Notes: a model not told the origin generated them from the sequence alone. 64,000 nucleotides of DNA from Planctomycetota bacterium (GCA_020638695.1 JACKIB010000007.1:62001-126000); one strand, 5' to 3'. Positions 27,226 to 35,378 are shown, numbered from the stretch's first letter. Numbers and translations are program-made.

Positions 27226-28628
27226 GCCCGAACGCGATCTGTCGCACCGGCACCGCCCTCGCGGTGGCCGCCGCGCTGGCCAGCTTGACCTGTGACCTAG
27301 CCGCCCAGCGGCGCGGTCGGTTCCGTCGCGGAGGGCCGCCGACGACCGCGGGTGCTCCCCCGGAGCCCGCCGCACCGGTGGTGAAGAAGGAGATCAAGAA
27401 CTACCTGGCGATCCGTGGCGGCACGGTCTACGTCGGCACCGGGCAGGTGCTGCGCGGAGCCACCGTGCTGATCGGCGACGACAAGATTCTCGCGGTCGGC
27501 CCCGGCATCGAGATTCCCGAGAAGGCCAAGGTGATCGATGCGACCGGCAAGTGCGTGTCGCCGGGCTTCGTCGCGGTGAAGGCCCGCGGGATGGGCGCCG
27601 GGAGCACCGAGGACGACCCGAAGGACTCGGTCAACCCGTTCGACCCACAGATCAAGATGGGGCTGGCGGTCGGGATCACGTCCTTCCTGTCCGTCTCGGG
27701 GTTCGGCGGCTCGATGCCCTCGGGTTCCAGCGCGGTGTTCAAGTTGGCGTACGGCGACCTCGACGGAATGGTGCTCAAGCACGGCCACGTGTTCCGCATG
27801 TCGGTGCCGCTCGCGGTTTCGCAGATGAAGACCTTCAAGGACACGGTGGCCAAGGCGAAGGACTACCTGGAGAAGAAGGACGCGGCGGAGAAGGCGGCTG
27901 CGGACAAGCCCGAGGAGCCGAAGCCGACCGAGCGACCCGGCGCGCGCCGCCCCACCGGACGGCGCGGCGGGAGCCAGGCCAAGGGGCCGCCGAAGGACCT
28001 GGCCACCCTGCTGGACATCATGTCCGGCAAGGCCAAGCTCTGGGTCAGCTGCCGACGCGGCTACGATGTGACGAACCTCCGCCAGGCGCTGGAAGTGGCG
28101 ACGCTGCTGGGCACCGGAGTGGTCCTGGAGGATCCCACGGTCGCCTGGGCGATCCCCGACGAGGTGGCGGCCACCGGGTCGATGGTGGTGCTCAGCCCGC
28201 GCGACCACGATGAACCCGACCCGGCCCAGCCGGCCACCACCGGATCGAACATCGCCATGTCGCGCATCTTGAGCGACGTCGGGGTCCCGGTCGCGGTCCA
28301 CCCCCCGGCGGGCATGTTCGGGGGCGGCGGCCTGGGCACCGGCGGAATCCTCGGCCAGGACCTCAACACCCCCCACGTCGACGCCGCGTACGCGGTGCGA
28401 GGCGGCTTGGACCAGCACAAGGCACTGCGAACCCTGACGCTGGACGCGGCCAAGATCGTCGGAGCGGATTCCCGCATCGGTTCGTTGGAGCCCGGCAAGG
28501 ACGCCGACATCTTGATTCTGGACGGCGACCCGCTGCACTATAGGACCTTCGTGGAGACCGCTCTGGTGAACGGCAAGGTGGTCTACGAGAAGAGCAAAGA
28601 GCCCTTCTACAACCACATCCATCGATGA
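27222..28628 (+). CDS. Secreted amidohydrolase-fold protein 9, degenerate
   Basis: This 468-residue protein is the last member of the array. A signal peptide ends near DLAAQRR, followed by an Arg-Gly-rich stretch. The metal strand reads SPGFVAVKARGMG, with no ligand. The framework motif is VGITSFLSVSGFGG...SSAVFKLAYG. A Lys-Glu-rich helix and a Pro-Arg linker (about residues 205-265) precede MSGKAKLWVSCRRGYDVTNL. The closing strand is IGSLEPGKDADILILDGDP. It is probably non-catalytic. Its start overlaps the stop of gene 8 by ATGA. It is followed after 57 bases by an unrelated NTF2-like gene that may belong to the same transcript. Confidence 0.83.
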   Translation: MSPNAICRTGTALAVAAALASLTCDLAAQRRGRFRRGGPPTTAGAPPEPAAPVVKKEIKNYLAIRGGTVYVGTGQVLRGATVLIGDDKILAVGPGIEIPEKAKVIDATGKCVSPGFVAVKARGMGAGSTEDDPKDSVNPFDPQIKMGLAVGITSFLSVSGFGGSMPSGSSAVFKLAYGDLDGMVLKHGHVFRMSVPLAVSQMKTFKDTVAKAKDYLEKKDAAEKAAADKPEEPKPTERPGARRPTGRRGGSQAKGPPKDLATLLDIMSGKAKLWVSCRRGYDVTNLRQALEVATLLGTGVVLEDPTVAWAIPDEVAATGSMVVLSPRDHDEPDPAQPATTGSNIAMSRILSDVGVPVAVHPPAGMFGGGGLGTGGILGQDLNTPHVDAAYAVRGGLDQHKALRTLTLDAAKIVGADSRIGSLEPGKDADILILDGDPLHYRTFVETALVNGKVVYEKSKEPFYNHIHR

Positions 28629-28685
28629 TCCCGCAGGCCGCCCACCCTATCCCGTGAACCCGATGCCGATCGGCACCCCTGCGCC

Positions 28686-29096
28686 ATGAGCCTAGAGTCC
28701 CAGAAGGAGCTCGACGACTTCTTCCGCAGCATGCGGCAGGCCTGCAACTCCCGCGACATCAAGTCCTACCGGTCGCACTTCTGGACCGACAAGCGCTTCC
28801 TGCACTTCGATGCGGCTGGTCGCACCGACGAGGGCTGGGGCGCCTACGAGGAGGCCACGGACCAGGACTTTCGCTATCTGGACACGATCCGCATGGATCT
28901 CCGCGACCTGAAGTACCAGGTGTTCGAGGACCGCTTCGCGGTGGTCGGGGCGGAGTACTCGATGACCCAAGTCGACCCCGAGGGCCGCGAGGTGACGCAC
29001 GACGGGCGTGTCTCGTTCACCGTGGTGCGAATGCGCGAGGATTGGAAGATCGTCGCGCAGCACTTCTCGTCGCGGGCCACCAACGGGGCCGTCTGA
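28686..29096 (+). CDS. NTF2-like (SnoaL/DUF4440-type) small protein
   Basis: This 136-residue cytoplasmic protein has the cone-fold pattern of NTF2-like proteins: helix (ELDDFFRSMRQACNSRDIKSYRSHF), an aromatic turn DAAGRTDEGWGAYEEA, then beta-strands ending in VSFTVVRMREDWKIVAQHFS. Members are ketosteroid-isomerase-like enzymes, polyketide cyclases or simple binding proteins, and the catalytic class cannot be told here. It is close to the C-terminal end of the amidohydrolase array but lacks a signal peptide, so a functional link is only by position. The gene downstream is convergent. Confidence 0.78.
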   Translation: MSLESQKELDDFFRSMRQACNSRDIKSYRSHFWTDKRFLHFDAAGRTDEGWGAYEEATDQDFRYLDTIRMDLRDLKYQVFEDRFAVVGAEYSMTQVDPEGREVTHDGRVSFTVVRMREDWKIVAQHFSSRATNGAV

Positions 29097-29531
29097 GCCG
29101 CCACTGGCGGCTCGGTTCGGGCCTCGAGGCATCGCGGAACGAGCCCTCGACGCAACTGAGTCGCCCCACACGCCGTGTCACGAGCAGGAACGAGCCTCGA
29201 GGCTGACCGACTGCGTGCTGCGCGGGTGCGTAGGCACCGCATCGGCCTCCTCGACGGGGAATGACGACCGTTCGACGAAGCCTGCAGCGACCTCGCGCGA
29301 TCGCAGCAGCTCGGTCATGAACCGGGCTGCGCCACAGAAGTGCGATTCGGGAGACTCGAGGACTTCGGCTCAGGAGGCCTCCCGAATGCCAAGCCGAACT
29401 GGCGGATTGGGCGGGCCTTTCGGGGGGTGACGGTGCCGAGAGGCGCAGATCTCCTGGTTGTCACTCCGTCGCGCAGACACAGCTGCTCGAGAAGCCACGC
29501 GTCTCCGGCGGGCCGAACTGGCTTCTCACCC
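29097..29531. other. Non-coding region between convergent genes, with repeat remnants
   Basis: No gene is supported in these 435 bases. The part at 29271-29328 is a copy of the right-end module of the dispersed intergenic repeat (see 43016-43170). A 9-bp stem, ATTCGGGAG at 29345-29353 and CTCCCGAAT at 29379-29387, could act as a terminator for either flanking gene. The decamer GCCTCGAGGC occurs near both 29122 and 29193. Confidence 0.6.
29271..29328 (+). repeat. Dispersed intergenic repeat, right-end module (copy A)
   Basis: This stretch shares nearly all bases with 43109-43170: TCGACGAAGCC, AGCGACCTCGC, CGATCGCAGCAGCTCGGTCA and CCGGGC occur in the same order. A three-base gap precedes CCGGGC. 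The left end is diverged or absent. Confidence 0.75.
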
Positions 29532-29906
29532 TCAACGACACTCCGGGCATTGGCCGGTGAGCTGCAGTTCGTGACCGGACACCGCGAATCCAGGCGGCGC
29601 CAGCCCGCGGAGGAGGGTGCTGGGACACGGCGGCAAGTCGAACACCCGGTCGCAGCCATCGCAGTGGAAGTGGTGGTGATGGCCCAATCCGGCGGGTTCG
29701 TAGCGGGCCGGCTGCCCGAGCACACGCACCGCGGTCAGCTGCCCGGCGTCGACCATCGAGCGGATGTTGCGGTAGACCGTCGCTAGATTGATGCCGGTTT
29801 CCCCGGCGTCGCGCACCGCATCCGCTACCTCGACCGGGCTCAGCGGGCGCTGGGTCGCCTCGAAGGCGGTCAGGATCGCGCGCCGCTGACGGGTCATGCG
29901 GGTCAT
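29532..29906 (-). CDS. Fur-family metal-responsive repressor (Zur-like)
   Basis: This 124-residue protein has an N-terminal winged helix (MTRQRRAILTAFEATQRPLSPVEV and the recognition helix region NLATVYRNIRSMVDAG), then the metal-binding dimerisation domain with GHHHHFHCDGCDRVFDLPPC and a C-terminal CPEC, giving the structural Cys4 zinc site and the His-rich regulatory site of Fur/Zur proteins. It is divergent from a porin-like gene and a metal ABC importer, so it most likely represses them when zinc (or manganese) is replete. A TTGCAA-N17-TAGCCT promoter sits at 29914-29942, seven bases before the ATG at 29906, and overlaps the operator at 29938-29953, so autoregulation is likely. A start at 29897 or 29954 is also possible. 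Confidence 0.9.
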   Translation of the reverse strand: MTRMTRQRRAILTAFEATQRPLSPVEVADAVRDAGETGINLATVYRNIRSMVDAGQLTAVRVLGQPARYEPAGLGHHHHFHCDGCDRVFDLPPCPSTLLRGLAPPGFAVSGHELQLTGQCPECR

Positions 29907-29913
29907 GCCGGGC

Positions 29914-29942
29914 AGGCTAGCCGGCTTGCGTCCTTCTTGCAA
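29914..29942 (-). promoter_or_regulatory. Candidate promoter of the Fur-family gene
   Basis: Read on the minus strand: TTGCAA (-35), a 17-base spacer, and TAGCCT (-10), seven bases before the ATG at 29906. The -35 box overlaps the palindrome at 29938-29953. Confidence 0.5.
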
Positions 29943-29953
29943 ATGCCCTTGCA
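29938..29953. promoter_or_regulatory. Candidate Zur/Fur operator 1
   Basis: TGCAAATGCCCTTGCA is an imperfect 16-base palindrome between the divergent repressor and porin genes. It matches operator 2 in both half-sites (TGCAAA and TTGCA) and overlaps the -35 regions of both proposed promoters. Confidence 0.6.
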
Positions 29954-29984
29954 TATGCGATTCGAGCCGGGTCTGCTGCTGCGC

Positions 29985-31277
29985 ATGACGAGCCCTGCAA
30001 ACGCGTTTGCATCTGCACTGCGGGGCAGCTTGGTCATCGGCTGGGGACCGGCTGCGGTCGTGACCACCCTGCTCTCGGGTGCCCCACTCCATGCGCAGAC
30101 CGCCCCCACCACCCCACCGTCGAACCAGCCGGCGCGGCAGCAGCAGCAGCAGCAGCCAACCGCGCGCCGCGGTATCGGTCAGCTCGGCCAGACCACGATC
30201 TTCGACAACGTGTTCAACCCGGCGATCAGCCTCTCGGCCGACTTCGCCGCGGTCGGCTCGACGCAGCGCGAGACCACCGAGACCGCCAACCGGTTCCACC
30301 TGCGGTCCGTGGAGCTGGGAGTCGTCGGCCGGGTCGATCCTCTCCTGTCCTACCAGCTGTACTTGCACTTCGACGAACACGTCGCCGAGGTGGAAGAGGC
30401 ATTCGTGCTGGCGGACAACTGGCTGCCGGACACGTTCCAACTCAAGGCCGGCCGCTTCAACCTCGACTTCGGCAAGCTCTCGCCGCTGCACGACCACGAC
30501 CTGCTCCTGCTCGACAAGCCGCAGGTGTTGCAGGAATACCTCGGCGGGTCGCTGCGCGGCACCGGCCTCGAACTGCACCACTGGTTCCCGCTCGGCGACT
30601 ACCAGCTGGTGCGCTGGTCCGTCGGCGCCTGCAACAGCCTCGACGGCGATGCGCACTCGACCTTCGGCCCGGCGTCCGGCCACCACCACGAAGATGACGA
30701 AGGCCCGACGCACCTCGGAGGCAACGAGGCGGAGAACCTGGCGGTCCATGGCCGCGCCAGCCTGCTGCTGGAGCTGGGAACGCGAACCACGGTGCAACTC
30801 GGGATCAGCGGCGCGTGGGCGCCGGAGATCCGTTTCAGCTACGACAATGGGAGCGGCACCCGCACCCGCAGCCTGCGCCGCGGCTTGCTCGGTGCCGACG
30901 TGAGCATCAAGCACCTCGATCCCGGAACCGGCCAGGGCACGACGTTCGTCGCCGAGGTCCTGCTGTCGCGCAAGGACACGTTCGACACCACCACCGAAAC
31001 CCGTTCGACCGTCGAATCGACCGGATTCTACGCGCTGCTCGAGCATTCCCTCGGCCAGCGATGGACGCTCGGCGCGAGCGGTGGCAAGTTCGGGCACGCC
31101 GAGACCGAAGGTCTCGACTCGTGGGATGCCGGCATCTACTCGACTTGGCACGTCGACGAGTTCAACCGCCTACGCCTCGAAGGTCGCCGCTTCGACGACC
31201 CGGACCAGAGCTACTGGGGCTTCACGCTGCAGTGGACCATCATCCTCGGCAGCCACGGACACGGAATCGACTGGTGA
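29985..31277 (+). CDS. Outer-membrane porin-like protein of the metal-uptake island
   Basis: This 430-residue protein has a signal peptide ending near PLHAQ (about residue 38), a Gln/Pro-rich stretch with six consecutive Gln, and then alternating amphipathic beta-strands ending in an aromatic C-terminus (GFTLQWTIILGSHGHGIDW), as in outer-membrane barrels. The pattern FQLKAGRFNLDFGKLSPLHDHDL is like porins of the phosphate-selective or zinc-regulated type. A His-acidic loop, GHHHEDDEGPTH at about 228-240, may bind metal. It is the first gene of an operon with the ABC importer (GTGA overlap with the next gene). The start at 29985 is preferred for the signal peptide; ATGs at 29937, 29943 and 29955 are in frame. 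The exact solute is inferred from context. Confidence 0.82.
   Translation: MTSPANAFASALRGSLVIGWGPAAVVTTLLSGAPLHAQTAPTTPPSNQPARQQQQQQPTARRGIGQLGQTTIFDNVFNPAISLSADFAAVGSTQRETTETANRFHLRSVELGVVGRVDPLLSYQLYLHFDEHVAEVEEAFVLADNWLPDTFQLKAGRFNLDFGKLSPLHDHDLLLLDKPQVLQEYLGGSLRGTGLELHHWFPLGDYQLVRWSVGACNSLDGDAHSTFGPASGHHHEDDEGPTHLGGNEAENLAVHGRASLLLELGTRTTVQLGISGAWAPEIRFSYDNGSGTRTRSLRRGLLGADVSIKHLDPGTGQGTTFVAEVLLSRKDTFDTTTETRSTVESTGFYALLEHSLGQRWTLGASGGKFGHAETEGLDSWDAGIYSTWHVDEFNRLRLEGRRFDDPDQSYWGFTLQWTIILGSHGHGIDW
29996..30011. promoter_or_regulatory. Candidate Zur/Fur operator 2
   Basis: TGCAAACGCGTTTGCA is a perfect 16-base palindrome 42 bases after operator 1. If the porin gene starts at 29985 it lies within codons 4-9, where a bound repressor could block elongation. 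Confidence 0.6.
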
Positions 31278-32200
31278 GCACCTCCCATCCCCACAACCGC
31301 ATCCTCGCCGCCTGCCTGCTGTGTGCCAGCCTCGCCGGCGCGCAGGCACCCGCCAAGCTGCGCATCGTGGCGACGGTTCCCGACCTCGCCGACCTCCTGC
31401 AGCGAATCGGGGGGGACCGCGTCGCCCCGCAGTGCCTGACCACCGGGCAGGAGGACTTGCACCTGGTCCGCACGCGGCCCTCGTTGCTGATCCAACTGCG
31501 GCGAGCCGACGCGTTCGTGCAACTCGGCCTCGACGCCGAACACGCCTGGGTGCCACCCCTGCTGCGCTCCGCGCGCAACGCCGCGATCCAACCGAGCGGC
31601 AAGGGGTTCTGTGACGCGTCGCGGGGGGTGAAACCGCTGCAGGTGCCGCAGCGCACCAACCGCGGCGCCGGCCCGGACATCCACCCGTACGGCAACCCGC
31701 ACTACAACCTCGACCCGCGGCGGATGCGCACCGCGGCGCGCAACGTCTGCGCCCTGCTCGAACGCCTCGATCCGCCGCGCACCAAGGACTACCGCGCGAG
31801 GCTGGCCGCCTGGGAGAAGGAGCTCGACCGGCACCTGGTGGTCTGGAAGCGCAAGCTCGCGCCGTTCCGGGGTGCCCAGTTCCTCGAGTACCACAACGCC
31901 TGGGTGTACTTCGCCGATGCCTTCGAACTGAAGGTCGCGGGCCAGCTCGAGCCCGCTCCCGGACTCGCGCCGACCCCTACCCACCTCGCAAAGATGATCG
32001 ATCTCGCCAAGCGCGAGCGGATCGGCCTGATCGTCGCGCGACCCCAGCGCGCCGACCTGGCGCGGCGCGTCGCGCGCGACGCCGGCGCCGAAGTCGCCTT
32101 GCTGCAACTCGGCAGCAGCAGCGAGGGCTCGGCGAAGGGCTGGTTCGCGTTCATGACCCGGACCGTCGACGCCTTCGCGGCACGCCTGCGCAAGCCGTGA
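31274..32200 (+). CDS. Metal ABC transporter periplasmic binding protein (ZnuA/MntC-like)
   Basis: This 308-residue protein has a signal peptide ending near LAGAQ. It belongs to the cluster A-I metal-binding family. Likely ligands are the His in GQEDLHLVRTRPS, the His in GNPHYNLDPRRM (the counterpart of the usual DPHxWLDP), the His in FLEYHNAWVYFADAF, and an acidic residue near the C-terminus. There is no long His-rich loop as in classical ZnuA. The GTG start at 31274 overlaps the porin stop (GTGA). The protein would deliver Zn or Mn to the permease encoded at 32835-33713. No lipobox is seen, so it is probably soluble in the periplasm. Confidence 0.87.
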   Translation: MSTSHPHNRILAACLLCASLAGAQAPAKLRIVATVPDLADLLQRIGGDRVAPQCLTTGQEDLHLVRTRPSLLIQLRRADAFVQLGLDAEHAWVPPLLRSARNAAIQPSGKGFCDASRGVKPLQVPQRTNRGAGPDIHPYGNPHYNLDPRRMRTAARNVCALLERLDPPRTKDYRARLAAWEKELDRHLVVWKRKLAPFRGAQFLEYHNAWVYFADAFELKVAGQLEPAPGLAPTPTHLAKMIDLAKRERIGLIVARPQRADLARRVARDAGAEVALLQLGSSSEGSAKGWFAFMTRTVDAFAARLRKP

Positions 32201-32838
32201 GCGAACCCCGGCCGTTCCAGTTGCGACTCGCGAAGCTCGAGATCGGCTACGGCACCCACCGCATCGCCGGCCCGCTCGACCGAACCCTCGACAGCGGTGC
32301 CGTGCACGTGCTGACCGGCCCCAACGGCAGCGGCAAGTCGACGCTGCTGCGCACCATCCTCGGCATCCTGCCGCCGTTGCGCGGCGCAGTCGGGGGCCTC
32401 GACGGACGAACCGCCAGCTACGTGCCGCAGCTCGCGACGCTCGACACCGGATTTCCGGTGACCGTCGAAGAGGTCGTCGGCACCGGTCTGCGGCGGCGCG
32501 GCCCCCGCCGCGCCGCGCGCGAACGCATCCGCGCCGCACTGGCCGAGGTCGGGATGGCACAGGCACAGCGGCGGCCCTTCTCGCGCCTCTCCGGCGGCCA
32601 GGCCCAGCGCGTGTTGCTGGCCCGTGCGCTGTGCGCCGACGCCGAACTCGTGGCACTCGACGAACCGACCGCGGGTCTCGACGACGCGGCGGCGGCCAGC
32701 GTGTGGGACCTGCTGTCGAACCTCGCGGCGCGCGGCCGCATGGTGCTGGTGGTCACCCACGACCTGCAGCGCTGCCACGCCGAACGCCACCCGGTCCTCG
32801 TGCTCGACGGTGGCACCCTGCTCGAGCGAGCCGGATGA
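32197..32838 (+). CDS. Metal ABC transporter ATP-binding protein (ZnuC-like)
   Basis: This 213-residue ABC ATPase has the Walker A sequence GPNGSGKST (about residues 42-50), a Q-loop in YVPQLATLD, the signature LSGGQAQRVLLARAL, Walker B VALDEPTAG and the H-loop VVTHD. It starts with GTG, overlapping the previous stop (GTGA), and its own stop overlaps the permease start (ATGA), so the three transporter genes are translationally coupled. It energises metal import together with the binding protein and the permease. Length is slightly shorter than typical ZnuC (about 250), mainly at the C-terminus, where ZnuC of enterobacteria carries a His-rich tail. Confidence 0.92.
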   Translation: MSEPRPFQLRLAKLEIGYGTHRIAGPLDRTLDSGAVHVLTGPNGSGKSTLLRTILGILPPLRGAVGGLDGRTASYVPQLATLDTGFPVTVEEVVGTGLRRRGPRRAARERIRAALAEVGMAQAQRRPFSRLSGGQAQRVLLARALCADAELVALDEPTAGLDDAAAASVWDLLSNLAARGRMVLVVTHDLQRCHAERHPVLVLDGGTLLERAG

Positions 32839-33713
32839 TGCAGGAGCTGCTCGAAGCGCTGCGGCTGATCCGCGACCACTTCGCCGACGGGTTCGCGTCG
32901 TTGCTCGCCATCGCGGTGGTCGCGCCGTGGCTCGGTGTGCTGCTGGTGCTGCGGCGCCTGCCACTCCTGGCGCTCGCGGTGCCGCAGATGGCGGGTTGCG
33001 GCCAGGCCGCGGCGTTCTTCGCGTTCGCCCTGCTCTGGACCGTCGATCAGGCGCAGCCCGAAGCCCCGGGACGTGCGCTGCAGATGCTCGGCGCCTCGGC
33101 GGGCGTCCTGGTCGGCCTCGGCGCACTGCTGTGGGCCGGCGGCGACCGGCGCTACCTCGGCGCCCAGGCCGGAATCCTGTATCTGGTCGCCCGCGGCGCA
33201 CAGCAGTTGCTGTATCTGGAGAGCCCGTACCGGCACGCGTTCGAGCATGCGGCCGAGCAGGGGCATCTGTTGACCGTCCTGGCGCCGGGCCGCAACCAGG
33301 TGCTCGCGACCTGCGCAGTGCTCGCCGCCGCGGCGTGGGCTGCGCACCGGCGGCTGTGGATCAGCGCATTCGACCCCGATCAGGCGCGTCTCAACGGCAT
33401 CGCCCCGCGCCGCTGGTTTGCTGGCACGCTGCTGCTGATCGGCATGCTGTGCGGACTCTGCGTCCCGGTCGTGGGGGCCGAGGTCGTGCTCACCCTGCTG
33501 CTGGTCCCACCCACCGTGCTGCGGGCGTGCACGCCGTCGCTGCGTGCGTTCGCGCCGCTGTCGGTGGTAGCCGGCGTGCTCGGCAGCGTCGCCGCGTTCG
33601 TGCTCGGTTGCACGCGCACCCTCGACTGGCCCCCGGGACCGACGCTGGTGCTCAGCGTGTTGGCGGCGTCGTTGTGCTGCGGCGCGGTGGCGCGGTTGTT
33701 CCGCACCCGCTGA
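32835..33713 (+). CDS. Metal ABC transporter permease (ABC-3 / ZnuB-like)
   Basis: This 292-residue integral membrane protein has about eight hydrophobic segments. It resembles ABC-3 family permeases: LVLRRLPLLALAVPQMAGCGQAAAF occupies the place of the usual ALSHAxLPG coupling region, and VVGAEVVLTLLLVPPTVLRA is the typical later helix. It starts with ATG overlapping the ATPase stop (ATGA); a second ATG follows immediately. With the binding protein and ATPase it would import Zn or Mn across the inner membrane. The gene ends 9 bases before the convergent stop of the gene at 33723. Confidence 0.87.
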   Translation: MMQELLEALRLIRDHFADGFASLLAIAVVAPWLGVLLVLRRLPLLALAVPQMAGCGQAAAFFAFALLWTVDQAQPEAPGRALQMLGASAGVLVGLGALLWAGGDRRYLGAQAGILYLVARGAQQLLYLESPYRHAFEHAAEQGHLLTVLAPGRNQVLATCAVLAAAAWAAHRRLWISAFDPDQARLNGIAPRRWFAGTLLLIGMLCGLCVPVVGAEVVLTLLLVPPTVLRACTPSLRAFAPLSVVAGVLGSVAAFVLGCTRTLDWPPGPTLVLSVLAASLCCGAVARLFRTR

Positions 33714-33722
33714 CCCCGACCC

Positions 33723-35246
33723 TCAGGCCCCCGGAACGATCACCGGAGACGACTGCAGCACCCCCGCCACGCCGACCACCGCGCGGAGCGTCAGCCCAGC
33801 GCCCGGCGGCCCACCGAGGATGTCGAGCGGAACGCGCCGCGTCCCGCCGGCGTCGGTCTCGCCCCGCCAGCAGCGCAGCACCCGACCCTGGGACTCGGCC
33901 ACCAGCAGGAATGCCTGATGCGGAAGTCCGCGCACCAGCGCGGCGCCGCGCGCGCATTCGAGCATCGCAGGGACGGTGCACAGGGGCACGAATTCGGACT
34001 CGCGCCGGGTCGGCCCGAGTGACGCAAGCAGCAGTTGCGCGCCGGCAGGTGCCGCGAGTTCGGCATGGAAACGGCCCGAACGATCGACCCGCAGCACGCG
34101 CTCGGTGGCGCCACTGCGCAGCTTGACCCATGCCGCGCCGGCCGCGCGCACGCGACCGAGCACCAGCACCTCGCCCGCACCACGGGGGTACGCCCGGACC
34201 TCGGCGAGTTCGGGGGGGCGTGGCTTCTGCACCACGGGGGCCGGGGGCGCCACGGGTGCGGGCGCGGCCCGACGCGACTCCACCACGGCGCTACCGATCA
34301 ACTCCACCGGCGCGATCGGCCGCCCACCTTCCGCGGTGAGCCGAAGCGGTCCCCGGAAGGTCCCGGGACCGCGCGGCGCGAACCGCACCGCCAAGGTGTG
34401 CTTCGCCCCCGGGGCCAGGGTGTCCGGCATGCTTCCCGCCAGCTCGAATCCGGTCGGCAGCGGTTGCTCGAGGCGCAGCCCCTTCACCGGGCGGCTCCCC
34501 GGGTTCTCGAGCCACAGGTCGCGCCGGGTCTGCGTGCCTGGCCGGTGCTCGCCGAACTGCAGCTGACCACTGCTCGCCCGCAGCACCGGGGCGAGCGGGT
34601 GGCGGAACTCGAGCTGCCGCTGGGTCGGGTCCTTCACCCCATCGATGTCGATCCGCACCAGACCATCGTCACGGTCGTGCCGCACGGTCCACCCGCTGGC
34701 GGTCGGGGGCAGGCGCCGCGATGCGAGCACCCGCACCCCGCCGGGCGCGTCGAAGTCCAGCGCGCGCAGCTCGACGTCGGGGTTCTGGTCGGCGTTGCGG
34801 GCAAAGCCGAACAGCACCAGGTGCCGCCCTTCGACCGCCGGCCAGAAACTCGCGGCACCGTTGAACGCGCGCGACAACAGGCGCCCGCCGCCGGTGGAGT
34901 AGCGGCGCAGTTCGCCGTCGCCGCTGGCGAGGTAGAGCGAGAGCTCGGCGTGCACCCCACCGGCGAGGATCACCAGCAGCCGGCCGCCGGCGGCGGTGCC
35001 GACCTTGCAGGTGTGCACCGGCCGCGACAGCCGCAGCTCGCTGCGCCCCCAACGCACGCGATCCACCCGCCGGTCCTGGTCGTGCAACAGCTCCACGCCG
35101 GCCTTGGTCTGTGCTGCGCCCTCCAGGGGAACGACCCGGCCGAACCGGCCCGCCGGATCCTGTGCCGCGGCGAACCCATCCAGCGTGAGGAACGTCACCA
35201 CGGCGATCGCGCCGGCGAGATGGAGTTGGGGGCACCGACGTGCCAT
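33723..35246 (-). CDS. Secreted protein with ASH/Hydin-like beta-sandwich domain
   Basis: This 507-residue protein has a signal peptide ending near FAAAQ (about residue 29). The N-terminal half is beta-rich, with phrases like LLVILAGGVHAELSLYLASGDGELRRYSTGG suggestive of a propeller or sandwich. The middle (about 250-350) has the sequence LQFGEHRPGTQTRRDLWLENPG...LAPGAKHTLAVRFAPRGPGTFRG, the pattern of ASH/SPD-2/Hydin immunoglobulin-like domains used for protein or surface interactions. A Pro-rich linker (PAPVAPPAPVVQKP) leads to a C-terminal beta-domain. No enzymatic motif is seen. It is divergent from the alpha-toroid gene, with 132 bases between starts. Confidence 0.78.
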   Translation of the reverse strand: MARRCPQLHLAGAIAVVTFLTLDGFAAAQDPAGRFGRVVPLEGAAQTKAGVELLHDQDRRVDRVRWGRSELRLSRPVHTCKVGTAAGGRLLVILAGGVHAELSLYLASGDGELRRYSTGGGRLLSRAFNGAASFWPAVEGRHLVLFGFARNADQNPDVELRALDFDAPGGVRVLASRRLPPTASGWTVRHDRDDGLVRIDIDGVKDPTQRQLEFRHPLAPVLRASSGQLQFGEHRPGTQTRRDLWLENPGSRPVKGLRLEQPLPTGFELAGSMPDTLAPGAKHTLAVRFAPRGPGTFRGPLRLTAEGGRPIAPVELIGSAVVESRRAAPAPVAPPAPVVQKPRPPELAEVRAYPRGAGEVLVLGRVRAAGAAWVKLRSGATERVLRVDRSGRFHAELAAPAGAQLLLASLGPTRRESEFVPLCTVPAMLECARGAALVRGLPHQAFLLVAESQGRVLRCWRGETDAGGTRRVPLDILGGPPGAGLTLRAVVGVAGVLQSSPVIVPGA

Positions 35247-35306
35247 CCGCCAGAGGATAGCGCCACCGGCCGAGCTCCGCCCCCGTGCACCACAACTCGC
35301 CACCGG

Positions 35307-35312
35307 TATGAT
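35307..35312 (+). promoter_or_regulatory. Possible -10 box of the alpha-toroid gene
   Basis: TATGAT is the best AT-rich hexamer in the 132-base divergent region. It lies 66 bases before the start at 35379, with no clear -35. Confidence 0.25.
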
Positions 35313-35378
35313 CGTGGCGCGTCGCGCCGTTCCCGCGGCACGCTCGTGCCCGCCCCTCCCCGCAACGAGAAGACCCTC

